In this document: piece after piece, positions 32,789 to 40,740 of the stretch
How the letters are laid out: each line of letters opens with the position of its first letter
Position numbering within the stretch: the stretch's first letter is position 1
NCBI RefSeq assembly: GCF_002237555.1
Contig: NZ_CP022540.1
Span: 310,001 to 374,000 of the forward strand
DNA: 64,000 nt
From: Antarctobacter heliothermus
Lineage (GTDB): Bacteria > Pseudomonadota > Alphaproteobacteria > Rhodobacterales > Rhodobacteraceae
Direction: 5' to 3'
Position numbers and translations under genes: made by a program
The notes under the pieces: model-generated
What the model was told of the DNA's origin: nothing
Seen by the model: only the letters and a program-made list of their open reading frames with translations
Databases searched by the model: none

Positions 32789-33600
32789 TCTGGCACCTCG
32801 AACGTCAGAGAGGCCCACAGGCTTTCCCACGCCGGGTCGGTGTCCTCGGCGACCTCCAGTTCCCGCATGACCACCGCGTCCACCAGATAGAAATGCCCCG
32901 GTTTGACCTCGACCATCGCGCGGCCCTGATCATCGGTGCGGTACAGTCGGATCGTGACCTCGCCCGCCGCGTCGCGTTCAAACAGTTCCACCTGTGCGTC
33001 GGCGCGCGGCGCGCCCTCATACAGCACACGCACCGGAAAGCCCCCCGACAGGTCATCGGTATAGGGGTTCGCCTCGGCCACGATTTCAGTCAGCAGGCCC
33101 ACCTCACGGTCGGCCCCGGCCCCGTCGCCCAGCGCGACAAGGCTTTTGGCGTGGCGCGAATAGCGTTCGTACACCCGTTCCTGCCCCAGACCGCGTTCCA
33201 GATGCCGGCCGATGGCCCAAGTGAAATCCTTATGTTCGCAAAAGGCGGCGAACTTTTCCCACTCGCGGTAGGTCAGGCTGTAGTCCCGTGTGACATGCAC
33301 GATGGTGGCCAGCCCGCGGCCCTCGGGCACCATGTTCAGCGCCGGTTTGTCGCCCAACCGCCCCTCGACCGGCTGTACGCCTGCATCGGTGACAATCTCG
33401 AACCGGGTAAAGTTTTGCGGGTTATAGCTGTAGGTTGCGCCCTTCAGTTCTGATCCGACAAGGGTTTGCGCCATCACGGGCGCGCCCTCTTCCAGTGCGA
33501 ACACCTCTGGTTCAATCCAGAATTCATGCGCCGACAGCGGAGAGGCCAGCAGGGCCAAGGCCCAAGTCAGACGGGTCAGGCGGTTCGGGTGGCGTCTCAT
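32785..33600 (-). CDS. DUF4198 exported protein
   Basis: A 271-residue protein with a signal peptide (LTRLTWALALLASPLSA) followed at once by HEFWIEPEVFALEEG, the hallmark start of DUF4198. Members are periplasmic beta-rich proteins, some tied to nickel or cobalt uptake. The mature N-terminal His may bind metal. The C-terminal part (DDQGRAMVEVKPGHFYLVDA) fits an Ig-like domain. It overlaps the flavin oxidase by 4 nt. Why an exported protein is coupled to a flavin oxidase is not clear. Confidence 0.78.
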   Translation of the reverse strand: MRRHPNRLTRLTWALALLASPLSAHEFWIEPEVFALEEGAPVMAQTLVGSELKGATYSYNPQNFTRFEIVTDAGVQPVEGRLGDKPALNMVPEGRGLATIVHVTRDYSLTYREWEKFAAFCEHKDFTWAIGRHLERGLGQERVYERYSRHAKSLVALGDGAGADREVGLLTEIVAEANPYTDDLSGGFPVRVLYEGAPRADAQVELFERDAAGEVTIRLYRTDDQGRAMVEVKPGHFYLVDAVVMRELEVAEDTDPAWESLWASLTFEVPE

Positions 33601-33662
33601 GTGGCGTTCCTTTGGGCTGCGCTTGCGCTCAATCTAGCGCCCGATGCCACAGCCGCAACGGG

Positions 33663-34124
33663 TCACGCCATACCGCGCAGCCGGTTTTCCATGTCACCCG
33701 CCAATTCGCCGACCCGTTTGCGGAACCGCTTGTCGATGCCGCCGCGCGCCAGTTTGATGGATTGCAGGAACAATCGTGCCGACAGTGTCTTGGCCCCCAG
33801 AACGCTGGTGACATTGATCCGCGTCCGGGTCGGAGACAGCGCCACCACATCCAGCGTCAGCGCCATTTCAAGCCCGCCTGACACGCTGTCAAAAACCATC
33901 CGCTCCGGCGGCTCATATGTGGACAGTGTCACCGACGCGACGCGTTTCTTGCCGCGAAACTGGAACGTTGCGCGCCATGCCATGCCCACGCCGGGGCCGT
34001 CATCGGTGCGGATGATTTCGGTGCCGCGCCGCATCGCCTGCCGTTCGATCGTGTCAAAGTCCGATAACATGGCAAAGACCCGGTCTTGCGGGGCTTCGAT
34101 GTCTTCGCGTGCCGTCAGTTCCAT
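33663..34124 (-). CDS. SRPBCC-superfamily protein
   Basis: A 153-residue protein with the START/Bet v 1-like helix-grip order: an opening strand (MELTAREDIEAPQDRVFAML), repeated beta strands (RMVFDSVSGGLEMALTLDVV) and a long C-terminal helix (KRFRKRVGELAGDMENRLRG). Such proteins enclose hydrophobic ligands. No ligand can be named. It lies 62 nt downstream of nothing it overlaps, so it is probably transcribed alone or from the nudC promoter. Confidence 0.7.
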   Translation of the reverse strand: MELTAREDIEAPQDRVFAMLSDFDTIERQAMRRGTEIIRTDDGPGVGMAWRATFQFRGKKRVASVTLSTYEPPERMVFDSVSGGLEMALTLDVVALSPTRTRINVTSVLGAKTLSARLFLQSIKLARGGIDKRFRKRVGELAGDMENRLRGMA

Positions 34125-34210
34125 GTGCCTGCTCTTGCCTCTTTATTTTCGGCCTCGTGTCGGGTCGGTTACTGCAGGCCTCTTTCCGGCACTTTACCCC
34201 AACAGCGGTG

Positions 34211-35176
34211 TCAGTCCAGTCTATCCGCCATCCAGTTGTGCAACAGAAAGTGCGCAATTGCCCCTTTCCGGGCGGGCAGCAAATCGGGCCGCTGTCCGGC
34301 GGCGGCCTCGGCCAGATCCTCGCGGGTGATCCACATGGCGTCTTCCAGTTCGGCCGGGTCGATGGTGATGTCCTCATTCAGGGCCTCGCCGTGACAGCCG
34401 AACATCAATGAGGTCGGAAAGGCCCATGGCTGGCTGGCCAGATAGCGCACAGACCCAACGCGGATGCCGGCCTCTTCCCAGACCTCGCGGCGGACGGCGG
34501 CCTCTATCGTCTCGCCAGGTTCGACAAACCCGGCAAGGCAGGAATACATCCCCTGCGGCCAAACCGGAGAGCGCCCCAGCAGCGCGCGGTTGCCCCGGGT
34601 GATCAGCATGATCACCACCGGATCGGTGCGCGGGAAATGCTGCGCGCCACAGGCCGGGCAGATCCGCTGCCATCCGGCCTGATGCATCTCGGACGCCACA
34701 CCGCAGCGCGAGCAGAACTTGTGCGAAGCGTGCCAGCCGAACACCGCCTTCGCCGTCGCCACCAGTTCCGCGTCGCGCGGGGTCAGTTGCGTCATGATCC
34801 GGCGCAGCTCGGCAAAGCGGCCCTCGGGACAGGTGCCATGGCTGTATTCGGTCGGATCAAGGAAAGAGGCCTGCGCCTCGGCGTCGAAATCCTCTGGCAC
34901 CCAGCCAGAGATGTCATGCGCAAAGACCGCCGCGCCGTCCTCACGCCCCAACAGGATCGGCGGTCCACCCGCCTCTGCGAGGATCGGATGATCCAGCGGC
35001 AGACGCAGCGCCTGCAACGCATCTTCACCCGACACCAACGGCTTACCGCGCCAGATCAGTACCGTCCGCGCCGCCGGATCCTGCATCGCCGCCGCCAGCG
35101 CGCCAACGTCGCCCCGGATCTCTGCCGCCCGGTCCAGACCCGATCCGCCGAATGTCACCTCTTCCGCGTGTCTCAT
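34211..35176 (-). CDS. nudC: NudC, NAD(+)/NADH pyrophosphatase
   Basis: A 321-residue Nudix hydrolase. It has the NudC zinc ribbon (FCSRCG, then RICPACGAQHFPRTDP), the Nudix box GFVEPGETIEAAVRREVWEE followed by AGI, and the NADH-specific SQPWAFPTSLMFG. It cleaves NADH to NMNH and AMP and may remove NAD caps from RNA. The ATG at 35176 is the first in frame. It is divergent from the nucleotidase gene that starts 186 nt away. Confidence 0.92.
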   Translation of the reverse strand: MRHAEEVTFGGSGLDRAAEIRGDVGALAAAMQDPAARTVLIWRGKPLVSGEDALQALRLPLDHPILAEAGGPPILLGREDGAAVFAHDISGWVPEDFDAEAQASFLDPTEYSHGTCPEGRFAELRRIMTQLTPRDAELVATAKAVFGWHASHKFCSRCGVASEMHQAGWQRICPACGAQHFPRTDPVVIMLITRGNRALLGRSPVWPQGMYSCLAGFVEPGETIEAAVRREVWEEAGIRVGSVRYLASQPWAFPTSLMFGCHGEALNEDITIDPAELEDAMWITREDLAEAAAGQRPDLLPARKGAIAHFLLHNWMADRLD

Positions 35177-35361
35177 GCCCGCCCCTCTGTTGCTGGCCGC
35201 AAATTGCCCATCGCAGCACCGAAATGTAAACCGGCGGCACGATTATCTTTGGTACAATGCCGCGCCCTCGCTAGAGTTGAGTCCTGATATGCGTGACTGT
35301 CATGCAACTGTCGAAAACGTGGTGCATGGGGGTCGCCAGACCGAACCTCGAAAGGTATCCC

Positions 35362-37338
35362 ATGTCCTTGCCCAACGCCCCCCTTTCGCGCCGCCAGTTT
35401 CTGGCTGGCACCACCGCCGGAGCTGCCTTGATCACGCTGCACCCCTTTTCCGCAAACGCGGCGACAAATCAGGCCCATCTCCGGATCATGGAAACGACGG
35501 ACATTCACGTCCACGTCCACCCCTATGACTATTACGCCGACCGCCCCGTCGACACCGTGGGCCTGTCGCGCACCGCGTCCATCATCGACGGCATCCGCGC
35601 CGAGGCGACCAACACCATGCTGGTGGACAACGGCGACTTTCTGCAGGGCAACCCGATGGGCGATTACATCGCCTATGAGCGCGGCATGAAAGAGGGCGAC
35701 ATGCACCCGGTCGTCACCGCCATGAACACGCTGGGGTTCGACGCCGCCACCGTGGGCAACCATGAATTCAACTACGGCCTCGATTTCCTGATGAAATCCA
35801 TGGCCGGGGCGGATTTCCCGGTGGTGCTGGCCAACCTCGCCAAGTCTCAGGGCGCGACCGCGCGTGAGGATGAAACCCTGTTCAAACCCTATGTGATCCT
35901 TGACCGGATGCTGACGGACGGCGCGGGCGAAACCCACCCGATCAAGATCGGTGTCATCGGGTTCACCCCACCGCAGGTCATGAACTGGGACCGCAAGCAC
36001 CTTGAGGGCAATGTCACTGCCCGCGACATCGTCACCACGGCAAAGGCTTTTGTGCCCGAAATGCTGGAACAGGGGGCTGAAATCATCGTCGCCCTGTCGC
36101 ACTCGGGCATCGGCTCGGCCGACCACACCGACGGTATGGAAAACGCAAGCGTCCCGCTGGCGGCGGTTGAGGGCATCGACGCCATGATGACCGGCCACTC
36201 GCACCTTGTGTTCCCCTCGCCCACCTATGCGGATTATGCCACTGTGGACGTGGACTCAGGCACCATCCACGGCACCCCCGCCGTCATGGGCGGCTTCTGG
36301 GGCTCGCACATGGGTCTGATCGACCTGCTTCTGGAACGCGACGGCAACACATGGCGCGTGGTCTCCACCACGTCAGAGGCGCGCCCGATCTCCAAACGCA
36401 ATGAGGACCGCAGCTACACCGCACTGGTCGAGGATTATCAGCCCGTCATCGAGGCCACCCAGCAGGACCATGACGAAACGCTGGCCTATGTGCGTCGCGC
36501 CGTGGGACAGACCTCGGCCCCGCTGCACAGCTACTTTGCGCTGGTGGCCGATGATCCCTCGGTCCAGATCGTGTCGATTGCCCAGAAATGGTACATCGAA
36601 CAGATGATGCAGGGCACCGAATACGAAGGCCTGCCCATCCTCTCCGCCGCCGCCCCGTTCAAGGCCGGTGGCCGTGGCGGGCCAGAGTATTACACCGATG
36701 TCGCCCCCGGCGCGGTGGCGATCAAGAACGTCGCCGACCTGTATCTCTACCCCAACACCGTCCGCGCGGTGAAGGTGACCGGCGCACAGGTCAAAGGCTG
36801 GCTGGAACGCTCTGCCGGGATGTTCAACCAGATCGACGTCGGCGCGCAGGATGCGCTGCTGCTGAACCCGTCCTTCCCGTCCTACAACTTCGACGTGATC
36901 GACGGCGTGACCTACCAGATCGACCTCAGCCAGCCGTCCATGTTCGGCCCCAAGGGAGAGCTGGAAAACCCCGACGCCAGCCGCATCGTCGACCTGCAAT
37001 ACAACGGTCAGCCGGTGACGGATGACATGGAATTCATCATCGCCACCAACAACTACCGCGCCTCGGGTGGCGGTGACTTCCCCGGTGCCAAGGGCGACAC
37101 GATTGTGTTCGAGGCGCCCGACACCAACCGCGACGTGATCGTGCGCTACATCGTCGAACAAGGCACCATCAACCCCTCGGCAGATGCCAACTGGTCGTTC
37201 AAACCGCTCGAAGGCACCAGCGTGCTGTTCGAAACCGGCCCCAAGGCGCGCGACTACATCAATGACGTCAAGGCCGTGACCATCGAGGACGCAGGCGAAG
37301 GCGCGGATGGCTTCGCCCTGTTCCGCATCAACCTGTAA
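35362..37338 (+). CDS. cpdB: Tat-exported 2',3'-cyclic-nucleotide phosphodiesterase/3'-nucleotidase
   Basis: A 658-residue periplasmic enzyme. The Tat signal is LSRRQFLAGTTAGAALITL. The metallophosphatase domain holds METTDIHVHVHPYDY, LVDNGDFLQGNPMGDY, VGNHEFNYG, ALSHSGIGSADHTDG and MTGHSHLVFPSP, covering the two-metal site. The C-terminal 5'-nucleotidase domain includes NVADLYLYPNTVRAVKVTGA and IATNNYRASGGGDFPG. It frees phosphate and nucleosides from external nucleotides. ATG 35362 follows GAAAGG at 35350-35355. The salvage operon at 55527-60091 could use its products. Confidence 0.9.
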   Translation: MSLPNAPLSRRQFLAGTTAGAALITLHPFSANAATNQAHLRIMETTDIHVHVHPYDYYADRPVDTVGLSRTASIIDGIRAEATNTMLVDNGDFLQGNPMGDYIAYERGMKEGDMHPVVTAMNTLGFDAATVGNHEFNYGLDFLMKSMAGADFPVVLANLAKSQGATAREDETLFKPYVILDRMLTDGAGETHPIKIGVIGFTPPQVMNWDRKHLEGNVTARDIVTTAKAFVPEMLEQGAEIIVALSHSGIGSADHTDGMENASVPLAAVEGIDAMMTGHSHLVFPSPTYADYATVDVDSGTIHGTPAVMGGFWGSHMGLIDLLLERDGNTWRVVSTTSEARPISKRNEDRSYTALVEDYQPVIEATQQDHDETLAYVRRAVGQTSAPLHSYFALVADDPSVQIVSIAQKWYIEQMMQGTEYEGLPILSAAAPFKAGGRGGPEYYTDVAPGAVAIKNVADLYLYPNTVRAVKVTGAQVKGWLERSAGMFNQIDVGAQDALLLNPSFPSYNFDVIDGVTYQIDLSQPSMFGPKGELENPDASRIVDLQYNGQPVTDDMEFIIATNNYRASGGGDFPGAKGDTIVFEAPDTNRDVIVRYIVEQGTINPSADANWSFKPLEGTSVLFETGPKARDYINDVKAVTIEDAGEGADGFALFRINL

Positions 37339-37362
37339 GATCGCGACATATCTTGTGACGGC

Positions 37363-37382
37363 GGGCGGCTTTCGGGCCGCCC
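37363..37382 (+). terminator. GC-rich hairpin after the nucleotidase gene
   Basis: Arms GGGCGGC (37363-37369) and GCCGCCC (37376-37382) form a perfect 7-bp stem, 25 nt after the stop. The following bases are not T-rich, so it is a weak or Rho-assisted terminator, or an mRNA end-protecting hairpin. Confidence 0.45.
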
Positions 37383-37425
37383 GTTGCCGTTATACGCCAC
37401 AGCCGAACCCAAAGCAGGACCGCCC

Positions 37426-38064
37426 ATGCCCTATGACGCCGTGATCTTTGACCTTGATGGCACGCTGCTCGATACTGAACGGCTGGCCTTTGTCTCTGGC
37501 CAGCGGGCCCTTGCGCGCCACGGGCTGACCCTGACGGAACCACTGTTCTTGAGCCTTGTCGGCATCGACTCCGTCACCGGCCGCGCCATACTGAAGGACC
37601 ATTTTGGCGATCACGACTTTGACGCCATCGACGCCGACTGGCAGGCAGAGGATCGCCAACTGGCAGAGGCGGGCATCCCGCACAAACCGGGGGCCGTGGC
37701 GCTGTTGACCCAACTGGCGGCACAGGGGACGCCCAAGGCCATCGCCACCTCATCCCGCCGCACCGGCGCGGAACACAAGCTGGCGAAATCGGCGCTTGCG
37801 GTGCATTTCGACGTGGTGGTCACGCGCGATTGCGTCACCCTTGCAAAACCCGCGCCAGAGCCGTTCCTTCTGGCCGCGCAACGCCTTGGCGTCGATCCGC
37901 GCCGCTGCCTTGCCTTTGAGGACAGCAATACAGGGGCCAAGGCCGCCTTTGCCGCCGGAATGACCGTGGTGCAGGTCGCCGATCTGGTGAGGCCCACCGG
38001 CCAGCACGCCCATCACCTTGCTGATGACCTGTTGAGCGGGGCGGAAATGGCCGGATTGCTCTGA
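37426..38064 (+). CDS. HAD-superfamily phosphatase (beta-phosphoglucomutase-like)
   Basis: A 212-residue hydrolase. Motif I is FDLDGTLLDTE with Asp nucleophile and acid/base, motif II is IATSSRRTG, motif III Lys is in KPAPEPF, and motif IV is FEDSNTGAKAA. The helical cap between motifs I and II places it with phosphoglycolate phosphatase and beta-phosphoglucomutase types. The substrate is a small phosphorylated sugar or acid, not identified. ATG 37426 has GCAGGA at 37414-37419. Confidence 0.85.
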   Translation: MPYDAVIFDLDGTLLDTERLAFVSGQRALARHGLTLTEPLFLSLVGIDSVTGRAILKDHFGDHDFDAIDADWQAEDRQLAEAGIPHKPGAVALLTQLAAQGTPKAIATSSRRTGAEHKLAKSALAVHFDVVVTRDCVTLAKPAPEPFLLAAQRLGVDPRRCLAFEDSNTGAKAAFAAGMTVVQVADLVRPTGQHAHHLADDLLSGAEMAGLL

Positions 38065-38133
38065 AAGCGCTGTTGCGCAAATCGCGCGCCTCGCCTACTC
38101 CACAGGACACTGTTGGGTGACTAGGGGTGCGCC

Positions 38134-38472
38134 ATGTTTCGCTTTCTTCTCGGTATGATTGCCATGGCGCTGATCGCCGCGTTTTTCACCAAACCGGGGC
38201 CAGAGGCGGCACAGGACGCGCTGCGCGACCAGATCCAACTGGCGGTGGCCAACGAAAAACTGGACAGCCGCTCAGGTCTCGACGCGGCGGCGCTGCTGCT
38301 CTGCCGGGTGGACCCCAAGGCCTGCACCGATCTTCTGGTCTCGGGCATCGACATGACCTACGAGGACCGCCACCTCTATGCCCGCGTGGATCTGAACGGC
38401 TACAAGATGACCGCCACCTGCTACGGTGCCTACACCCAGTTCTTCTGCCCCGGCGGGCTGGTCCGGGAGTAA
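38134..38472 (+). CDS. Hypothetical small membrane-anchored protein
   Basis: A 112-residue protein with one N-terminal hydrophobic segment (FRFLLGMIAMALIAAFF) and a soluble part with four Cys (LLCRVDPKACTD; ATCYGAYTQFFCPGG) that could form disulfides outside the membrane. No family is recognised. AGGGG lies 7 nt before the ATG. It is followed by two dispersed repeats at 38486 and 38538. Confidence 0.6.
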   Translation: MFRFLLGMIAMALIAAFFTKPGPEAAQDALRDQIQLAVANEKLDSRSGLDAAALLLCRVDPKACTDLLVSGIDMTYEDRHLYARVDLNGYKMTATCYGAYTQFFCPGGLVRE

Positions 38473-38485
38473 CCTCGCGTGACGC

Positions 38486-38508
38486 CGTAGGCCGGGCTTA
38501 AGCCCGGC
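38486..38508. repeat. Palindromic dispersed repeat, copy 2
   Basis: Identical over 23 bp to 27993-28015: CGTAG then GCCGGGCTTAAGCCCGGC. Here it lies 14 nt past a stop codon and 30 bp from a different repeat, between convergent genes. Confidence 0.8.
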
Positions 38509-38537
38509 AAAACCGGCACCCTCTCAACCCGGCGAAA

Positions 38538-38614
38538 CCCTTAACGCCAGGTAAAAACGCCTCTGTAACCCATTGATCTTACACACCCGCCCGGCTGTCC
38601 ACGCGTGGACAGCC
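38538..38614 (+). repeat. Dispersed repeat with 16-bp palindrome, copy 2
   Basis: Matches 10812-10887 along about 76 bp (GGTAAAAACGCC, CTGTAACCCATTGAT) and ends in the palindrome CTGTCCACGCGTGGACAG at 38595-38612. It abuts the stop codon of the convergent methyltransferase gene. Confidence 0.75.
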
Positions 38615-39709
38615 CTAAATCCGCGCCTGATACAGCTTCACCTGAAGCCCCCCAAAAGACACCGGAGGCCCCGCCGTCAGGGCCAATCCCGTCGCCTTGG
38701 CCAGCCCCCCGTCCGAGGTCACCATCCCCAGCCGCCAGCCACCAAAACGGTCCTTCAAAACGGCCCCAAGGCTGCCATAGAGCGCGAACAAAAGCTTTCG
38801 ATTGCCAATCCGCGCCCCATACGGCGGGTTCACAATGACCAATCCCGGCGGCCCCTCCGGACGCATCAAATCACTGACGGCGGCACGGGTGAAGCTGCAC
38901 AAATCCCCCACCCCGGCCCGCTCTGCATTGGCCGTGCTGCTGCGGATAGCCCCATCATCCCGATCAGACCCATAAAACCGATGCGCCACGTCACGCCGCT
39001 CGCCCAGCGCCGTCGAGGGCAGGTCCAGCGCCAGCTTGTCAAAGGCAAAGCCCCGCGCCCGCCCCGGTGCCAGCCCCGCCGCAATCTCTGCCGCCTCAAT
39101 CAAAAACGTGCCCGACCCGCACATAGGATCGACCACCGTTTCGGTCCCGTCATACCCACAAGCCCGCAAGAACATAGAGGCCAGCGTCTCACGCATCGGG
39201 GCCTTGCCCACCTGCTGCTTGTACCCACGCCGATGCAGCGGATCACCCGAGGTATCGACGGAAAAGACCGCCAGATCATCCTCGATCCGCACCATGATCT
39301 TCAGAGCTTCATCCGAGGCTTCCTTCAGAACCGGCGCGCCGACCGTCTCGGCAATGGCCGTCTCCACCCGCTGCCGCGCCGCGCGGTCATGATAGATTTT
39401 CGAGTTTCGGCACGTCACCTCGACCCGCACCGGCACATCGGGACGTAACAGAGCCGCCCAGTCCAGCTTGCGCGCGCGCTTGTCCAGCTGCGCCAGGTGC
39501 ATGACCCGGAACGCCGCGAAACGCGCCAGCACCCGCCCCGCCCCGCGCAACTCACGATTGGCCCGCGCCACCTCGGCCCAGCCCCCCTGAAAGGTCACGC
39601 CGCCCGGCACCTGCGCGGGTGTGCCAAACCCCGCCTCCTGCACCTCTGCCAGCAGGAAAGGTTCCAGCCCCGGAGGCGCGCTTGCGAAAATCTCGAATGT
39701 CTGATCCAT
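38615..39709 (-). CDS. RlmL-like rRNA guanine-N2 methyltransferase
   Basis: A 364-residue protein with an N-terminal ferredoxin-like/THUMP region (about residues 1-155) that binds RNA and a C-terminal UPF0020 methyltransferase. The SAM loop is DPMCGSGTFLIEAAEIAAG, and the catalytic NPPY is in LVIVNPPYGARIG. It resembles the N-terminal half of E. coli RlmL, which makes m2G in 23S rRNA, though the exact site is unproven. ATG 39709 starts MDQTFEIFASAPPGLEPFL. Confidence 0.87.
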   Translation of the reverse strand: MDQTFEIFASAPPGLEPFLLAEVQEAGFGTPAQVPGGVTFQGGWAEVARANRELRGAGRVLARFAAFRVMHLAQLDKRARKLDWAALLRPDVPVRVEVTCRNSKIYHDRAARQRVETAIAETVGAPVLKEASDEALKIMVRIEDDLAVFSVDTSGDPLHRRGYKQQVGKAPMRETLASMFLRACGYDGTETVVDPMCGSGTFLIEAAEIAAGLAPGRARGFAFDKLALDLPSTALGERRDVAHRFYGSDRDDGAIRSSTANAERAGVGDLCSFTRAAVSDLMRPEGPPGLVIVNPPYGARIGNRKLLFALYGSLGAVLKDRFGGWRLGMVTSDGGLAKATGLALTAGPPVSFGGLQVKLYQARI

Positions 39710-39760
39710 CCCGCTTCATAGCGTCCCGCAAGCCCGAACGGGAGAGGCCATCGCCCCCCA

Positions 39761-39789
39761 TTGCATATTCGATCTGAGGGCCCTAAATA
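39761..39789 (+). promoter_or_regulatory. Sigma70-type promoter of the SRP RNA gene
   Basis: TTGCAT (39761-39766) and TAAATA (39784-39789) are separated by 17 bp. Transcription would begin about 39796, at the predicted 5' end of the SRP RNA. A strong, near-consensus promoter is expected for a stable RNA. Confidence 0.75.
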
Positions 39790-39791
39790 AT

Positions 39792-39890
39792 GAGTCGAGA
39801 GGTTGTGCGGGCAAGCGCCTCGCCAACCCGGTCAGATCCGGAAGGAAGCAGCCGTAACGGGACCCGCTTGGGTCGTTACAATCTCTCACC
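39792..39890 (+). ncRNA. ffs: Signal recognition particle 4.5S RNA (small type)
   Basis: About 99 nt containing the conserved SRP domain IV loop: GGTCAGATCCGGAAGGAAGC followed by AGCC, with symmetrical flanks (AACCC before, GGGACC region after). The ends pair: GAGAGGTTGT (39797-39806) with ACAATCTCTC (39878-39887). It binds Ffh and guides membrane proteins to the translocon. The exact ends are estimated. Confidence 0.93.
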
Positions 39891-39967
39891 ATCAGCGGCC
39901 CGGTGCGCAAGCGCCGGGCCGATGCATTTCCGGTGATCGCTAAATGTCCGAAGTTCTCTGAACAGAG

Positions 39968-40525
39968 CTAGCCCGACTTGGCGTGGCGCACAAACGGCAC
40001 CGGCTCACGCTCTGCCCGCAGGGACCAATTACGCTGCCACGGCTCCAACCGCGCCGCGCCTTGGACCGATGCCAGCCGCTCCTCAGCCTCGTCCGGGGCC
40101 TCTCCGGCCTCGATCATCAGGCGCAGCGCCACCATGCCTGCCCGGCCGCGCCCGTCGCGGCTGTTGATCATCACCCGGCCACCGCCCAGCAGCGCCTTGC
40201 GGACCTGCGTGCTGATCCGCGGCCAATCCTCTTCGATATTGGCATTGGGCGCTTCGCCCCGCTTGATCGGCAGATGCACCCAACGCGTGCCCTTGTCCTG
40301 AATGTCCTGGCCTAGCGATTTGGCGCCCGCCTCCAGCAGTTCGACATGCGACACCAGCGAGATGACAAAAGCAGGCCGAAAGCTGGACAGGTGATCAAGG
40401 TCGCCGCGATAGTCGCCGCGCGCACCCGGCAACGGCGACAGCGCCAAAATCCCGCCCCCTGTCGGCAGGACATGCAGAACGACAGAGCCGGACGCATCCG
40501 CGCTTGCCTGATCCTCCTCGACCAT
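39968..40525 (-). CDS. Tyrosine/dual-specificity phosphatase-fold protein lacking the catalytic cysteine
   Basis: A protein of about 185 residues with the layout of a cysteine phosphatase: an early loop (FVISLVSHVELLEAGAKSLG), a general-acid region (WVHLPIKRGEAPNANIEEDW) and a P-loop followed by a helix. The P-loop reads INSRDGRGRAGMVALRL where active enzymes have HCxxGxxRS/T, so Cys is Ser and His is Asn. Arg is kept, so phosphate binding may survive. It is therefore probably a pseudophosphatase. ATG 40525 (MVEEDQASADAS) is preferred; ATG 40558 is possible. It follows the SRP RNA in convergent orientation. Confidence 0.72.
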   Translation of the reverse strand: MVEEDQASADASGSVVLHVLPTGGGILALSPLPGARGDYRGDLDHLSSFRPAFVISLVSHVELLEAGAKSLGQDIQDKGTRWVHLPIKRGEAPNANIEEDWPRISTQVRKALLGGGRVMINSRDGRGRAGMVALRLMIEAGEAPDEAEERLASVQGAARLEPWQRNWSLRAEREPVPFVRHAKSG

Positions 40526-40695
40526 GTCCCATACTCCCCGAAACAGCAGCAACGGCACCGGACCGCCCCCACGGCCGCAGTATTCCGCCGATCAAAAGCA
40601 TACACGCCCCGATCCGATGTCCTAGCGATTCGATCCCGCGAAACCGGCCATTCTGGGCCGGATTCGCGGGGGTTGCCGTCGGTTTTTCACGCACT

Positions 40696-40733
40696 GCGTT
40701 CAGAATGCAACGGAACCGACAGTTCCTGAACGC
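40696..40733. repeat. Nested inverted repeat between ankyrin and phosphatase-like genes
   Basis: Outer arms GCGTTCAG (40696-40703) and CTGAACGC (40726-40733) enclose a second pair GGAAC/GTTCC. It lies 8 nt past the end of the ankyrin gene and upstream of the phosphatase-like gene (both minus). It may be a terminator without a T tract, or an operator. Confidence 0.45.
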
Positions 40734-40740
40734 AAGAGAC

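Noticed and set aside
39792..39890. The stable RNA considered as a tRNA or riboswitch
   Set aside because: The GGAAGGAAGCAGCC block and end pairing are diagnostic of SRP RNA. There is no anticodon arm or CCA end, and no gene directly downstream in the same direction.
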